Assembly (NCBI RefSeq): GCF_013204855.1
Contig: NZ_JABMKZ010000012.1
Location: forward strand, 62,001 to 126,000
Direction of reading: 5' to 3'
DNA: 64,000 nucleotides
Origin: Paenibacillus alba
GTDB taxonomy: Bacteria; Bacillota; Bacilli; Paenibacillales; NBRC-103111
The number at the start of each line of letters is the position of its first letter. Within the stretch, counting starts at the first letter, position 1. The notes under the pieces were generated by a model, which was given only the letters and a program-made list of their open reading frames with translations, was not told where the DNA came from and searched no databases. Position numbers and translations under genes: made by a program. Shown one piece after another: positions 34,254 through 41,293 of the stretch.

Positions 34254-34874
34254 ATGGAAGTTAAAAAAAAAGATCCCCGTGTTATACGCACGCATCAGCT
34301 TCTTCGTAAAGCGCTGATTGAATTGATGGAAGAACGGGATTTCGAGCAAATTACCGTACAGGACATATCGGATCGCGCAACCGTGAAGCGGGCGACATTC
34401 TATTTGCATTTTGATGATAAGCAGGCATTAGCCCAGCAGTATATGAATGAGATATTGGAAGATCTCAGAGGGCACCTGTTTGTTGCTGAAACCAATGATC
34501 CCGACCAATTCGATATGCTCAGCGGACAAGCGCATCCAAGCTTTGTTAGGCTCTTTCATCAAATTGCCCAAAACTTCAACCTCTATTATGCCTTGTTGGT
34601 TAGAAATCGCGTGCCTTATTTCGCTTCCGCCTTGCTTGAGGTCATTCACGAATTCATCTCCAAAGGCGTCGATTTCACAGAACCGGATGACCGCAATTTA
34701 ACAGCGACAAGGGAAATCGTCGTCAAATACGTGGAGTCCGCATTTCTGGAAGTCATTATCTGGTGGGTTGCGAACAATATGCCTTATTCGGAAGAGGAGA
34801 TTGCCGCGCATCTGATGAACCTTTCGATCCGAGGACCTTACAAGCAAATTCCCGAGAGAAAAGGCCGGATATAA
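34254..34874 (+). CDS. TetR/AcrR-family transcriptional regulator
   Basis: 206 aa. N-terminal TetR helix-turn-helix (ALIELMEERDFEQITVQDI, then ATVKRATFYLHFDDKQAL, about 18-60). The C-terminal ligand or dimer domain has the TetR_C_7-like pattern with WWVANNMPYS. Weak ribosome site (AGGATTAAGTGAA). Its target is unknown; no transporter is directly next to it, and the neighbouring lipoprotein gene is convergent. Confidence 0.9.
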   Translation: MEVKKKDPRVIRTHQLLRKALIELMEERDFEQITVQDISDRATVKRATFYLHFDDKQALAQQYMNEILEDLRGHLFVAETNDPDQFDMLSGQAHPSFVRLFHQIAQNFNLYYALLVRNRVPYFASALLEVIHEFISKGVDFTEPDDRNLTATREIVVKYVESAFLEVIIWWVANNMPYSEEEIAAHLMNLSIRGPYKQIPERKGRI

Positions 34875-34916
34875 TTTTGCGGAGAGAGAAATTCGCGTGG
34901 ATTTGCTCTAAAGTGT

Positions 34917-35492
34917 TTATTCACTAACTCCTAGAACCTTACCACGCAAATCTTTCATCGCTAAATTTCGAAATGTAGAATGATTGCTTCTTGACCAATC
35001 GTCACCTACTACAAAAACTTCGTTAGAGCTGATCGTGATCTCTTTCATGTTTTTTTTGAAAATCTCTGCGATAAGATTTTCTTTAGCTTTCTCCTCCAAG
35101 TCACTACCTTTGAAATGTTCATAATCGTAGCCTCGAATATGAGCCGACCCATAAAATGTATCCAATTTTGCTCCATCAATATAAATCTGTCCATTACTTA
35201 TGTTTATTTTTTCATTCGGAAGCCCAACTATCCTTGAGACGGAATTATCTTCATAGTAAACAATGTCCCCTCTTGCCACTGAGTGAGTTTTATAATAAGA
35301 AGCGTCTACAACAACATTTCGAGATAAATCATGTTGACCACGGTCCATGGCATCGCTCATTGGATTAATGGTTGTACCAATTTCCGGTGATACTTTAGAA
35401 ATCGATTCAGTTGTAATTTTATCATCTACTTCTTTTTCAGAGCATGATGAGAGTAATACGACTAGAAGAGCTGTAAGCAGCAGTCGTTTCAT
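34917..35492 (-). CDS. Signal peptidase I-like lipoprotein lacking catalytic Ser and Lys
   Basis: A 191-aa lipoprotein (lipobox LLSSC, Cys17) whose body follows the S26 signal peptidase I layout: ARGDIVYY (73-80), SRIVGLPNEKI (86-96), GQIYIDG (101-107), VFVVGDDWSRSNHS (159-172). The box that normally reads SMxPT has DAM (47-49), and the residue before the conserved Arg87, normally the general-base Lys, is Ser86. Both catalytic residues are thus missing. GGGGAGG seven bases before the ATG. It is probably not a protease; a binding or regulatory role is possible. Confidence 0.8.
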   Translation of the reverse strand: MKRLLLTALLVVLLSSCSEKEVDDKITTESISKVSPEIGTTINPMSDAMDRGQHDLSRNVVVDASYYKTHSVARGDIVYYEDNSVSRIVGLPNEKINISNGQIYIDGAKLDTFYGSAHIRGYDYEHFKGSDLEEKAKENLIAEIFKKNMKEITISSNEVFVVGDDWSRSNHSTFRNLAMKDLRGKVLGVSE

Positions 35493-35711
35493 GCCAATTC
35501 CTCCCCAAAAAGCAAAGACTGCAAGAAAGGTCCAAAGGGAAGGGAACTTACATACAGTCTAGCTTTATTTGCTATTCGCTGAGATTTCGAATGGAGATAT
35601 TTGATACATCCACTTTTAGAAGAGAACAATCAAATTCAATATGTTTATCTGGTTAGTTGATCAACTTCACATTAACACATCTTCCATTTAGTGTATATTA
35701 TTATCTAGAAT

Positions 35712-36047
35712 ATGTAAGCTGTGCCTGCCGAAAAGGCCGCCTCAGAAGGAAAACTGCATAAAACCCGCGCTGAGCCTGCCGAAAAGGCGGTCTCAACCGC
35801 AGAAAGAGGCAGCCACCCCGCAAATGTAAGCTGAGCCTGCCGAAAAGGCCGTCTCAGGAGGAGAAATGCATAAAACCCGCTCTGAGCCTGCCGAAAAGGC
35901 GGTCTCAACCGCAGAAAAAAGCAGCCACCCCGCAAATATAAGCTAAGCCTGCCCAAAAGGCCGTCTCAGGAGGAGAAATGCGTAAAACCCGCTCTGAGCC
36001 TGCCGAAAAGGCAGTCTCAAGCGCAGAAAAAGGCAGCCACCCCGCAA
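35712..36047. repeat. Three tandem 112-bp repeats with six hairpins
   Basis: Units begin at 35712, 35824 and 35936 (ATGTAAGCTGAGCC-like) and end at 36047 after CCCCGC. Each carries two copies of the hairpin TGAGCCTGCC-GAAAA-GGCGGTCTCA, for example 35771-35795. The units abut with no spacers and differ at a few positions. They lie in the 630-bp gene-free gap between the lipoprotein gene and the SDR gene. A further copy of the hairpin is at 57933-57957. No coding or terminator function is evident. Confidence 0.85.
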
Positions 36048-36051
36048 ATTA

Positions 36052-36090
36052 GGCCGCCCCCAAGTAGCAGTACCTACATGGGGGCGGCCT
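36052..36090 (-). terminator. Strong hairpin, probable terminator of the SDR gene
   Basis: An 11-bp stem GGCCGCCCCCA / TGGGGGCGGCC with a 16-nt loop containing a GTAG/CTAC pair. It lies 34 bp behind the SDR stop. On the minus strand only TAATTTG follows, on the plus strand CTCTCTTTCATTT, so the U-run is poor. Confidence 0.55.
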
Positions 36091-36123
36091 CTCTTTCATT
36101 TATAGAAACAGATGGTCAAATCC

Positions 36124-36870
36124 TTACAAAGCAGTCCAGCCACCATCAATGACAAGCTCTGATCCCGTCATAAAACGTGATTCATCGGAAGCAAGGAATA
36201 GGACGCCGTATGCGACATCTTCCGGTTTGCCGAAGTAAGGGAGCTGTGTGAATGTCTTGTAATACGGCATGGCATCCTTCATGGACGGTTCTGTCATTGG
36301 TGTGACGATAATGCCGGGGTGGACGGAGTTGACGCGAATGTTCTGTTTCGCATATTCAACCGCGGCGGATTTCGATAAGGCGCGTAGCGCACCCTTGGCT
36401 GCCGTATACGGGCTTGATCCGGCCATTCCGACGATGCCGCCGATGGAAGAAATGTTAATGACGGAGCCGGCGCCGGCTTTTTGCATTTCCGGGAAAACAT
36501 ATTTCATCCCGAGCACGCAGCCTGACAGATTGATGTCCATCACGCGATTCCATTCGCTCATTTCGATATTCGCGATCGTTTTCGTCGACGAAATCCCCGC
36601 GTTGTTCACAAGGATGTCCACCTTGCCGAAGCGGTTGACCGTTTCTTGGACGATCTGCTGCCACTCTTCTTCCGAAGCGACGTTATGTTTGAAACCGATG
36701 GCTTCACCGCCATTTTCATTAATTTCCCGAATGACTTCCTGCAGCTCGGCGTCCTTAATATCCGTTCCTACCACTTTAGCGCCTTCTTGGGCGAAAAGCT
36801 TCGCTTCCGCAGCCCCCATGCCTAAGGCCGCCCCTGTAATAATAGCTACTTTTCCACTTAAACGTCCCAT
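36124..36870 (-). CDS. Short-chain dehydrogenase/reductase
   Basis: 248 aa. Cofactor motif TGAALGMGAAEA (about 13-24), NNAGIS (about 89-94), Ser in INISSIGG, YTAAKGA with Tyr and Lys (about 155-159), and the C-terminal GSELVIDGGWTAL. The class includes NAD-dependent alcohol, steroid and sugar dehydrogenases; the substrate is not readable. AAGGTAGG is seven bases before the ATG. It is single, with divergent upstream DNA toward the MazG-like gene. Confidence 0.92.
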   Translation of the reverse strand: MGRLSGKVAIITGAALGMGAAEAKLFAQEGAKVVGTDIKDAELQEVIREINENGGEAIGFKHNVASEEEWQQIVQETVNRFGKVDILVNNAGISSTKTIANIEMSEWNRVMDINLSGCVLGMKYVFPEMQKAGAGSVINISSIGGIVGMAGSSPYTAAKGALRALSKSAAVEYAKQNIRVNSVHPGIIVTPMTEPSMKDAMPYYKTFTQLPYFGKPEDVAYGVLFLASDESRFMTGSELVIDGGWTAL

Positions 36871-37039
36871 CTTCGATCCTACCTTTCTTTACGAAACTAG
36901 AATGATAAGCCACTGAATACCCAAGTGTTTGTAAGCGGGTATCTGTTTACAGTATAGTATAAATGTGAAGTTATGTACACGATGTAAAATAAGTAAAAGT
37001 GGAACCTATATCCTTTCCCATGGAATATGGCTTGGCCTG

Positions 37040-37069
37040 TTGACCTCTCCCGCGTATTAATGGTATATA
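37040..37069 (+). promoter_or_regulatory. Promoter of the MazG-like/Xre operon
   Basis: -35 TTGACC (37040-37045), 18 nt, -10 TATATA (37064-37069), 35 nt before the ATG of the MazG-like gene. Confidence 0.5.
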
Positions 37070-37103
37070 AAAGAAAACCATCGCAAGGGAGCGAACTATC
37101 GCA

Positions 37104-37496
37104 ATGACGTTAAAGAATGCTTATGAGGATATTAAAAAGTTCCATGAAGCCTTTCAGCACCCAATCGGAACTTCTCCGCAGCGCCTATCCGAAAGCCGTA
37201 AAGCGGCTCGTATGGCTTGGATGCAAGAAGAACTGAATGAGTACAAGGAAGCGGCAACGCTGGAAGATGAAGTAGATGCCATGATTGATGAGTTGTATTT
37301 TGTTCTGGGCACCTTGGTTGAGATGGGTGTAGAGCCTGGACCGATTTTTGATATTGTGCATCATGCGAATATGTCCAAGGTTTGGCCTGACGGTCTAGTC
37401 CATAAGAACGAATTTGGCAAAACGATTAAACCGCCTGATTGGCAGGACCCATTCGACAAAATTAGTGCTGAAATTCGCAGACAGCAAAATAAATAA
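37104..37496 (+). CDS. MazG-like nucleotide pyrophosphohydrolase
   Basis: A 130-aa all-alpha protein with the metal-binding acid pattern of MazG/HisE-type enzymes: EELNEY (42-47) and DEVDAMIDE (55-63). It should hydrolyse a nucleoside triphosphate or a similar pyrophosphate. It is followed 16 nt later by an Xre-type regulator, so the two form an operon. The C-terminal NEFGKTIKPPDW stretch is typical of a subgroup found in phages and Firmicutes. Confidence 0.88.
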   Translation: MTLKNAYEDIKKFHEAFQHPIGTSPQRLSESRKAARMAWMQEELNEYKEAATLEDEVDAMIDELYFVLGTLVEMGVEPGPIFDIVHHANMSKVWPDGLVHKNEFGKTIKPPDWQDPFDKISAEIRRQQNK

Positions 37497-37512
37497 ACAG
37501 AGGAGGCGCAGC

Positions 37513-37731
37513 ATGAAATTTCATGTCAGGTTAAAAGAGCTGAGACAGCAGCAAAATCTTACTCTTCGCAAGCTTGGAGAGAAAGCTGGCGTCAGCTACT
37601 CGATCCTCAATTCGATCGAAAACGGTCGAATGGAGCCGTCGAAAGATGTCGTAATTGCACTCGCAATTGCCTTGAAAATTGAGGATAGAGAGGAACTCTT
37701 ATCCTTAGCAACAAATCCCTCTGAGGGATAA
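37513..37731 (+). CDS. Xre/Cro-type HTH regulator
   Basis: A 72-aa protein consisting of one HTH_3 domain (FHVRLKELRQQQNLTLRKLGEKAG as first helices, then VSYSILNSIENG as recognition part). The frame is open to 37414, but GAGGAGG before the ATG at 37513 and the domain start agree. It is co-transcribed with the MazG-like gene; the cold shock gene follows with its own promoter. Confidence 0.9.
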   Translation: MKFHVRLKELRQQQNLTLRKLGEKAGVSYSILNSIENGRMEPSKDVVIALAIALKIEDREELLSLATNPSEG

Positions 37732-37760
37732 TTGCATTACATAAATTTGTGTGGTACAGT
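37732..37760 (+). promoter_or_regulatory. Promoter of cold shock gene 1
   Basis: -35 TTGCAT (37732-37737), 17 nt, -10 TACAGT (37755-37760). It would give a leader of about 135 nt before the ATG. Confidence 0.6.
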
Positions 37761-37786
37761 AGTAATAGTCTTAAAGGTAAAACCTG

Positions 37787-37850
37787 AATTGCGTATTGCA
37801 AAGGGTTATCATTTAAGTAAATGAAACCTTTTCCAATGTGTAATTTTTTT
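37787..37850 (+). promoter_or_regulatory. Terminator-like hairpin in the leader of cold shock gene 1
   Basis: AATTGCGTATTG (37787-37798) pairs with CAATGTGTAATT (37834-37845) through 12 bp including three G-U; inner parts AAAGGGTT/AACCTTTT and CATTT/AAATG extend it. A run of seven T follows (37844-37850). The same structure with different pairs precedes the second cold shock gene (52128-52192). It looks like an attenuator or thermosensor. Confidence 0.65.
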
Positions 37851-37900
37851 GTTCGAAACAAGAAAAAAGACATGTTAATAAAACTTTGGAGGTATTACCC

Positions 37901-38101
37901 ATGGCAGTAGGAACAGTAAAATGGTTTAACGCAGAAAAAGGATTTGGCTTTATCGAAGTTGAAGGCGGCAACGATGTATTCGTACATTTCTCCGCAATCA
38001 CTGGCGAAGGTTTCAAATCTTTGGATGAAGGCCAACGCGTTGAGTTCAACGTAGTTCAAGGCAACCGCGGACCACAAGCTGAGAACGTTGTAAAACTGTA
38101 A
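37901..38101 (+). CDS. Cold shock protein, CspA/CspB family
   Basis: A 66-aa single OB-fold RNA chaperone. RNP motifs KGFGFI and VFVHFSAI are intact, and [10 protein letters not shown] is the usual start. The frame is open to 37886, but GGAGG eight bases before the ATG at 37901 fixes it. Nearly identical to the protein at 52241 (only a handful of substitutions such as MAVG/MATG, TGEG/QGDG, NVV/SVV). Long structured leader typical of cold-induced mRNAs. Confidence 0.97.
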   Translation: MAVGTVKWFNAEKGFGFIEVEGGNDVFVHFSAITGEGFKSLDEGQRVEFNVVQGNRGPQAENVVKL

Positions 38102-38129
38102 GCTCCAGCTTGCACAAATAGCATTCTCG

Positions 38130-38169
38130 AAGAACGGCTCTTAACATTTGTTGAGGGTCGTTCTTTTTT
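38130..38169 (+). terminator. Terminator of cold shock gene 1
   Basis: A 16-bp stem AAGAACGGCTCTTAAC / GTTGAGGGTCGTTCTT with G-U pairs, loop ATTT, then a T-run. Confidence 0.85.
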
Positions 38170-38192
38170 GCGTTCCACGGCAGTCGCCGCAT

Positions 38193-38219
38193 ACAAATAA
38201 GGAGCCTCGAAGGGCTCCT
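38193..38219 (-). terminator. Terminator of the importer-3 binding protein gene
   Basis: On the minus strand AGGAGCC-CTTCGA-GGCTCCT (38200-38219) followed by TATTTGT. A short but stable 7-bp stem, 13 bp behind the stop codon. Confidence 0.6.
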
Positions 38220-38232
38220 CATCCACATGATC

Positions 38233-39552
38233 TTATTGATAATCTTTAGCTTTCTTCACGAGCTCTTCGTAAGCAGCTTCTGGTGTTATTTTGCCAAACA
38301 TAATTTTCTCGCCGATATTTTTGAAATCCTTCGCTGTATAATTACTCCAGCCTTTAGCTCCCGCGTTGAAAGGTTGCGCGTCAGGAGCGACCGTTTTGAT
38401 CAGCTCAATTTGCAATTTATCAGCAGGTGTTAACTTAGGTGTTAAGTATTCCAGCATTTTTTTGGAAACGGGCACGCCTCGAGTAGTCGTTAATAGATCT
38501 GCGGCTTCGCTGTCATTCACGAACCAGTCGATGAATTTCTTGGACTCTTCGGCATATTTGGAATCTGCGCTTACCGACCAGAACATGGAAGGCTTCAGGA
38601 AGCCGCTGGATTGCGGGCCTTTAGGCTGATTCACAAGGGAATAGGCAGATGGCTTTACTCCTTCATAGCCTGGGAAAAGTGCGGCAAAAGTACGCTTCAT
38701 CAAGACGGTGTCATTGTTCATTAAGTCCAGCTTAGCGTCAGACTCTTTGTCCGTAGTCGCGATCTCCGCAGGAGGTACAACTCCGGCTGATCGAAGCTCC
38801 GTATATTTCTTGACGAAGGTTAGATAGGTATCTTTATCAAAGTTGAATTTGCCGTCAACAGTGATCGGGTAACCCTTGCCTTGACTGATTTGATAAGCGG
38901 AATATCCTGTGTAATCGTTTGTCGCATCCATCAACACATATTTATCTTTATCCAGCTTAGCTTTGGCATCTTTGCCGAACTGGAAGTATTCATCCCACGT
39001 CCAACCGTTTTTAGGTGGTGTGATCCCCAGCTTATCAACAGCATTTTTATTGTAGATCATACCTGTAGCGTTATTCCCAAGCGGGATCGCATATAGCTTA
39101 TCTTTAAATTTCCCGGAATCTACGAGTGATTTGTCGATATCGTCAGTGCGAATGCCTTTGGACAGCTCTGCGAGTTGATTTCTGCCAGCATACTCCGCAA
39201 GCCAAGCCGGGTCCATTTGGATAATATCCGGTGCATTTTTGGCCGCCGCTTGGGTAGCCAGTTTATCCGCATACCCATCAAACCCCGAGAATTCCGGCTC
39301 GAAGGTGACATTCGGATTCTTTTTAGTATAGGCATCCAGCGCTTTCAGCGTAGCGTCGTGTCTTGCTTGTGAGCCCCACCATACAATACGCAGCTTAACA
39401 GGCTGGGAGGCTGCCGCCGCCGGTGCCTTCGTTGCAGCAGGGCTGCTCGCCGCAGGTGTACTTGATGTATTTCCGGAACCACATGCACTTAGGGTCAGCG
39501 CTATTATGGCAGTCATCGAGAGCATGCTCCATTGTCTCATCTGCACTTTCAT
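38233..39552 (-). CDS. Sugar ABC transporter substrate-binding lipoprotein (importer 3)
   Basis: A 439-aa lipoprotein with lipobox LSAC and a Pro/Ala-rich linker. Motifs LRIVWWGSQARHDATLKAL, then DIIQMDPAWLAEYA, then YAIPLGNNATGMIYNK are typical of family-1 sugar-binding proteins. AAAGGGG eight bases before the ATG. It has its own promoter sharing an activator-like box with the permease operon at 44.9 kb, although it lies behind the regulator gene. Likely sugar substrate not readable. Confidence 0.93.
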   Translation of the reverse strand: MKVQMRQWSMLSMTAIIALTLSACGSGNTSSTPAASSPAATKAPAAAASQPVKLRIVWWGSQARHDATLKALDAYTKKNPNVTFEPEFSGFDGYADKLATQAAAKNAPDIIQMDPAWLAEYAGRNQLAELSKGIRTDDIDKSLVDSGKFKDKLYAIPLGNNATGMIYNKNAVDKLGITPPKNGWTWDEYFQFGKDAKAKLDKDKYVLMDATNDYTGYSAYQISQGKGYPITVDGKFNFDKDTYLTFVKKYTELRSAGVVPPAEIATTDKESDAKLDLMNNDTVLMKRTFAALFPGYEGVKPSAYSLVNQPKGPQSSGFLKPSMFWSVSADSKYAEESKKFIDWFVNDSEAADLLTTTRGVPVSKKMLEYLTPKLTPADKLQIELIKTVAPDAQPFNAGAKGWSNYTAKDFKNIGEKIMFGKITPEAAYEELVKKAKDYQ

Positions 39553-39593
39553 TGAAAAATCCCCTTTCGCTACCTTATGATCTATACAGTTTC

Positions 39594-39665
39594 ATTATAG
39601 AAATAACTCAAAAGAAGAAAAAGGAGAGTAATGAACACACTTCTTTCACTTTTGATCACAATACG
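39594..39665 (-). promoter_or_regulatory. Promoter and activator box of the importer-3 binding protein gene
   Basis: Read on the minus strand: box TGTGTTCATTACTCTC (39639-39624), one base, -35-like TTTTTC (39622-39617), 17 nt, -10 TATAAT (39599-39594). The same box, -35 and spacing occur at 44954-44999. Further upstream both share GTGAA-GAA-like half sites. This fits direct activation by the AraC regulator at 39689-41293. Confidence 0.75.
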
Positions 39666-39688
39666 GCGACAAGCAGCATTATAAGTTG

Positions 39689-41293
39689 TTATAAGCCGCT
39701 TTTCCCAACCTCACTGGGGCTGACTCCTGTATACTTTTTGAAAATTGAGCTAAAATAAGGAACATTTTTGTACCCGACCTTCTCGGATATCTCATAGATC
39801 AGATAGTTGCCCTCGGCCAGAAGGGTCTGCGCCTTCTTCATCCGGACTTGGATTAAATAGTTGGTGAAGGTTTCTCCGGTCGCTTTTTTGAAAATTTGAT
39901 TCAAATAATTGCGAGACAGATACAGCTGCTTCGACATATCCTCCAAGCCAATCTCCTCGGCATAGTGATCATGCGCATATTGAATCATGAATTCAACTAC
40001 ATCCTTATGCTTGGAATTCTCATTCCAATGACGACTTGTCGCGATGACATGGATCTTGTGCTGAAGCCATTGCTGCAATTGCTCCGGCGTTTGGATTTGA
40101 ACGATTTCTGCTGACAGATTCATGTCTGGGAACAGCTCGTCAAGTACGATGCTCACGCTGTATAAGGAGTAGGCGAAAATAGTCCAAAGCTCTGTACACA
40201 AATACTGCAAGTAAGCTGGTGTAATGGTGGACATGCTTTGTATTTGACGAATATAAGCTTCTACAATCTGAGCAGCAGTTTCCTCTTTGGAGTAGACGAT
40301 CGCTTCCGCAAGCTCTTGATAAAACTTAATCGGTCGAATCGCCAGCTCGGATGAGACGGAAGCCAGCTTCCCCTGCGGGGTGGTAACCGTTTGCTGCAAT
40401 AAATCCAAGAAAGCTTCCTCTGTCGAATCAGAGATTTCCAGCCATGATGCTTTCATTTGTCCTAACCCTAATCGGATGGTTAGCTTCAGATAAGTGAGCA
40501 CACAGTCGGCAATGCGATTGCCGATCGATCTGATGCGATCAAGAGCAGTCTCCATAGGGATAGTATCATCAATATGAAACATAATCGCAGCATGATGGCT
40601 GTGAAGCTCAATGAAGTCAGACTCCGGCCAATCCTCGGCCAAAACCTCTCTAATAATGTTGGCTAAGGCGAAGCGGAATAAATTCCAGTCGATAAGGGAT
40701 AAGTTGGCTGTACGAACGGTACTCATCAGCTCAATTCCCATCACAAGATGGCTTCGGTGCAGCCAATAGGCTTGTTCAGAAGGGGGAATACTCGCCGCCA
40801 CCGCTGATTTATGAAAGGTGCCCGTCATGACAGATTTCAGCCATTCCTGCTGACCAAAAGGCTCGTACAGCAGCAGGCGTCTCTTGATTTCTTCCTGCTC
40901 TATTTTCTTGATTTCTTTGGCTTCGAGTTCTTTGATTACCTTGGTGAGAACCGTTTCAAGCTCTTGGATGGTGACTGGCTTAGACAAATAATCGCTCACC
41001 TGCAGCCGCAAAGCTTGCCTCGCATATTGAAAGTCCGTGTAACCGCTCAGGATAATCAATTCACCGGGGAAGTTAGCCTCCCGCAGCTTCTCGATCATTT
41101 CTAAGCCGTTCATCACCGGCATGTAAATATCCGTAATGATAATATCCGGTTCAGTTTGTTGAACCATCTCAAGCCCTTCGGCGCCGTCACTGGCTTCGCC
41201 AACCAGCTCTGCATCAATAGATGCCCAGGGAATCGCCTTCTTCATCCCTTCCAGCACTTGAAAGTCGTCATCAATAATGAGTATTTTCCACAT
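39689..41293 (-). CDS. AraC-family response regulator (importer 3)
   Basis: 534 aa, longer than the two other AraC regulators in the window because of a middle domain of about 290 residues. Receiver with Asp55 in ITDIYMP and Lys in LSKPV. C-terminal AraC helices LEDMSKQLYLSRNYLNQIF and IYEISEKVGYKNVPYFSSIF. Two adjacent ATG codons follow GAGGAG; the second (41293) has the better spacing. Overlaps the kinase gene by about 23 bases. Confidence 0.93.
   Translation of the reverse strand: MWKILIIDDDFQVLEGMKKAIPWASIDAELVGEASDGAEGLEMVQQTEPDIIITDIYMPVMNGLEMIEKLREANFPGELIILSGYTDFQYARQALRLQVSDYLSKPVTIQELETVLTKVIKELEAKEIKKIEQEEIKRRLLLYEPFGQQEWLKSVMTGTFHKSAVAASIPPSEQAYWLHRSHLVMGIELMSTVRTANLSLIDWNLFRFALANIIREVLAEDWPESDFIELHSHHAAIMFHIDDTIPMETALDRIRSIGNRIADCVLTYLKLTIRLGLGQMKASWLEISDSTEEAFLDLLQQTVTTPQGKLASVSSELAIRPIKFYQELAEAIVYSKEETAAQIVEAYIRQIQSMSTITPAYLQYLCTELWTIFAYSLYSVSIVLDELFPDMNLSAEIVQIQTPEQLQQWLQHKIHVIATSRHWNENSKHKDVVEFMIQYAHDHYAEEIGLEDMSKQLYLSRNYLNQIFKKATGETFTNYLIQVRMKKAQTLLAEGNYLIYEISEKVGYKNVPYFSSIFKKYTGVSPSEVGKSGL

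Noticed and set aside
35705-35956. 83-aa minus-strand frame inside the 112-bp repeats
   Set aside because: Its repeated peptide (FRQAQ) is only the hairpin element read as codons.
35712-36047. CRISPR-like repeat array
   Set aside because: The 112-bp units abut directly, there are no unique spacers of constant length and no cas genes.
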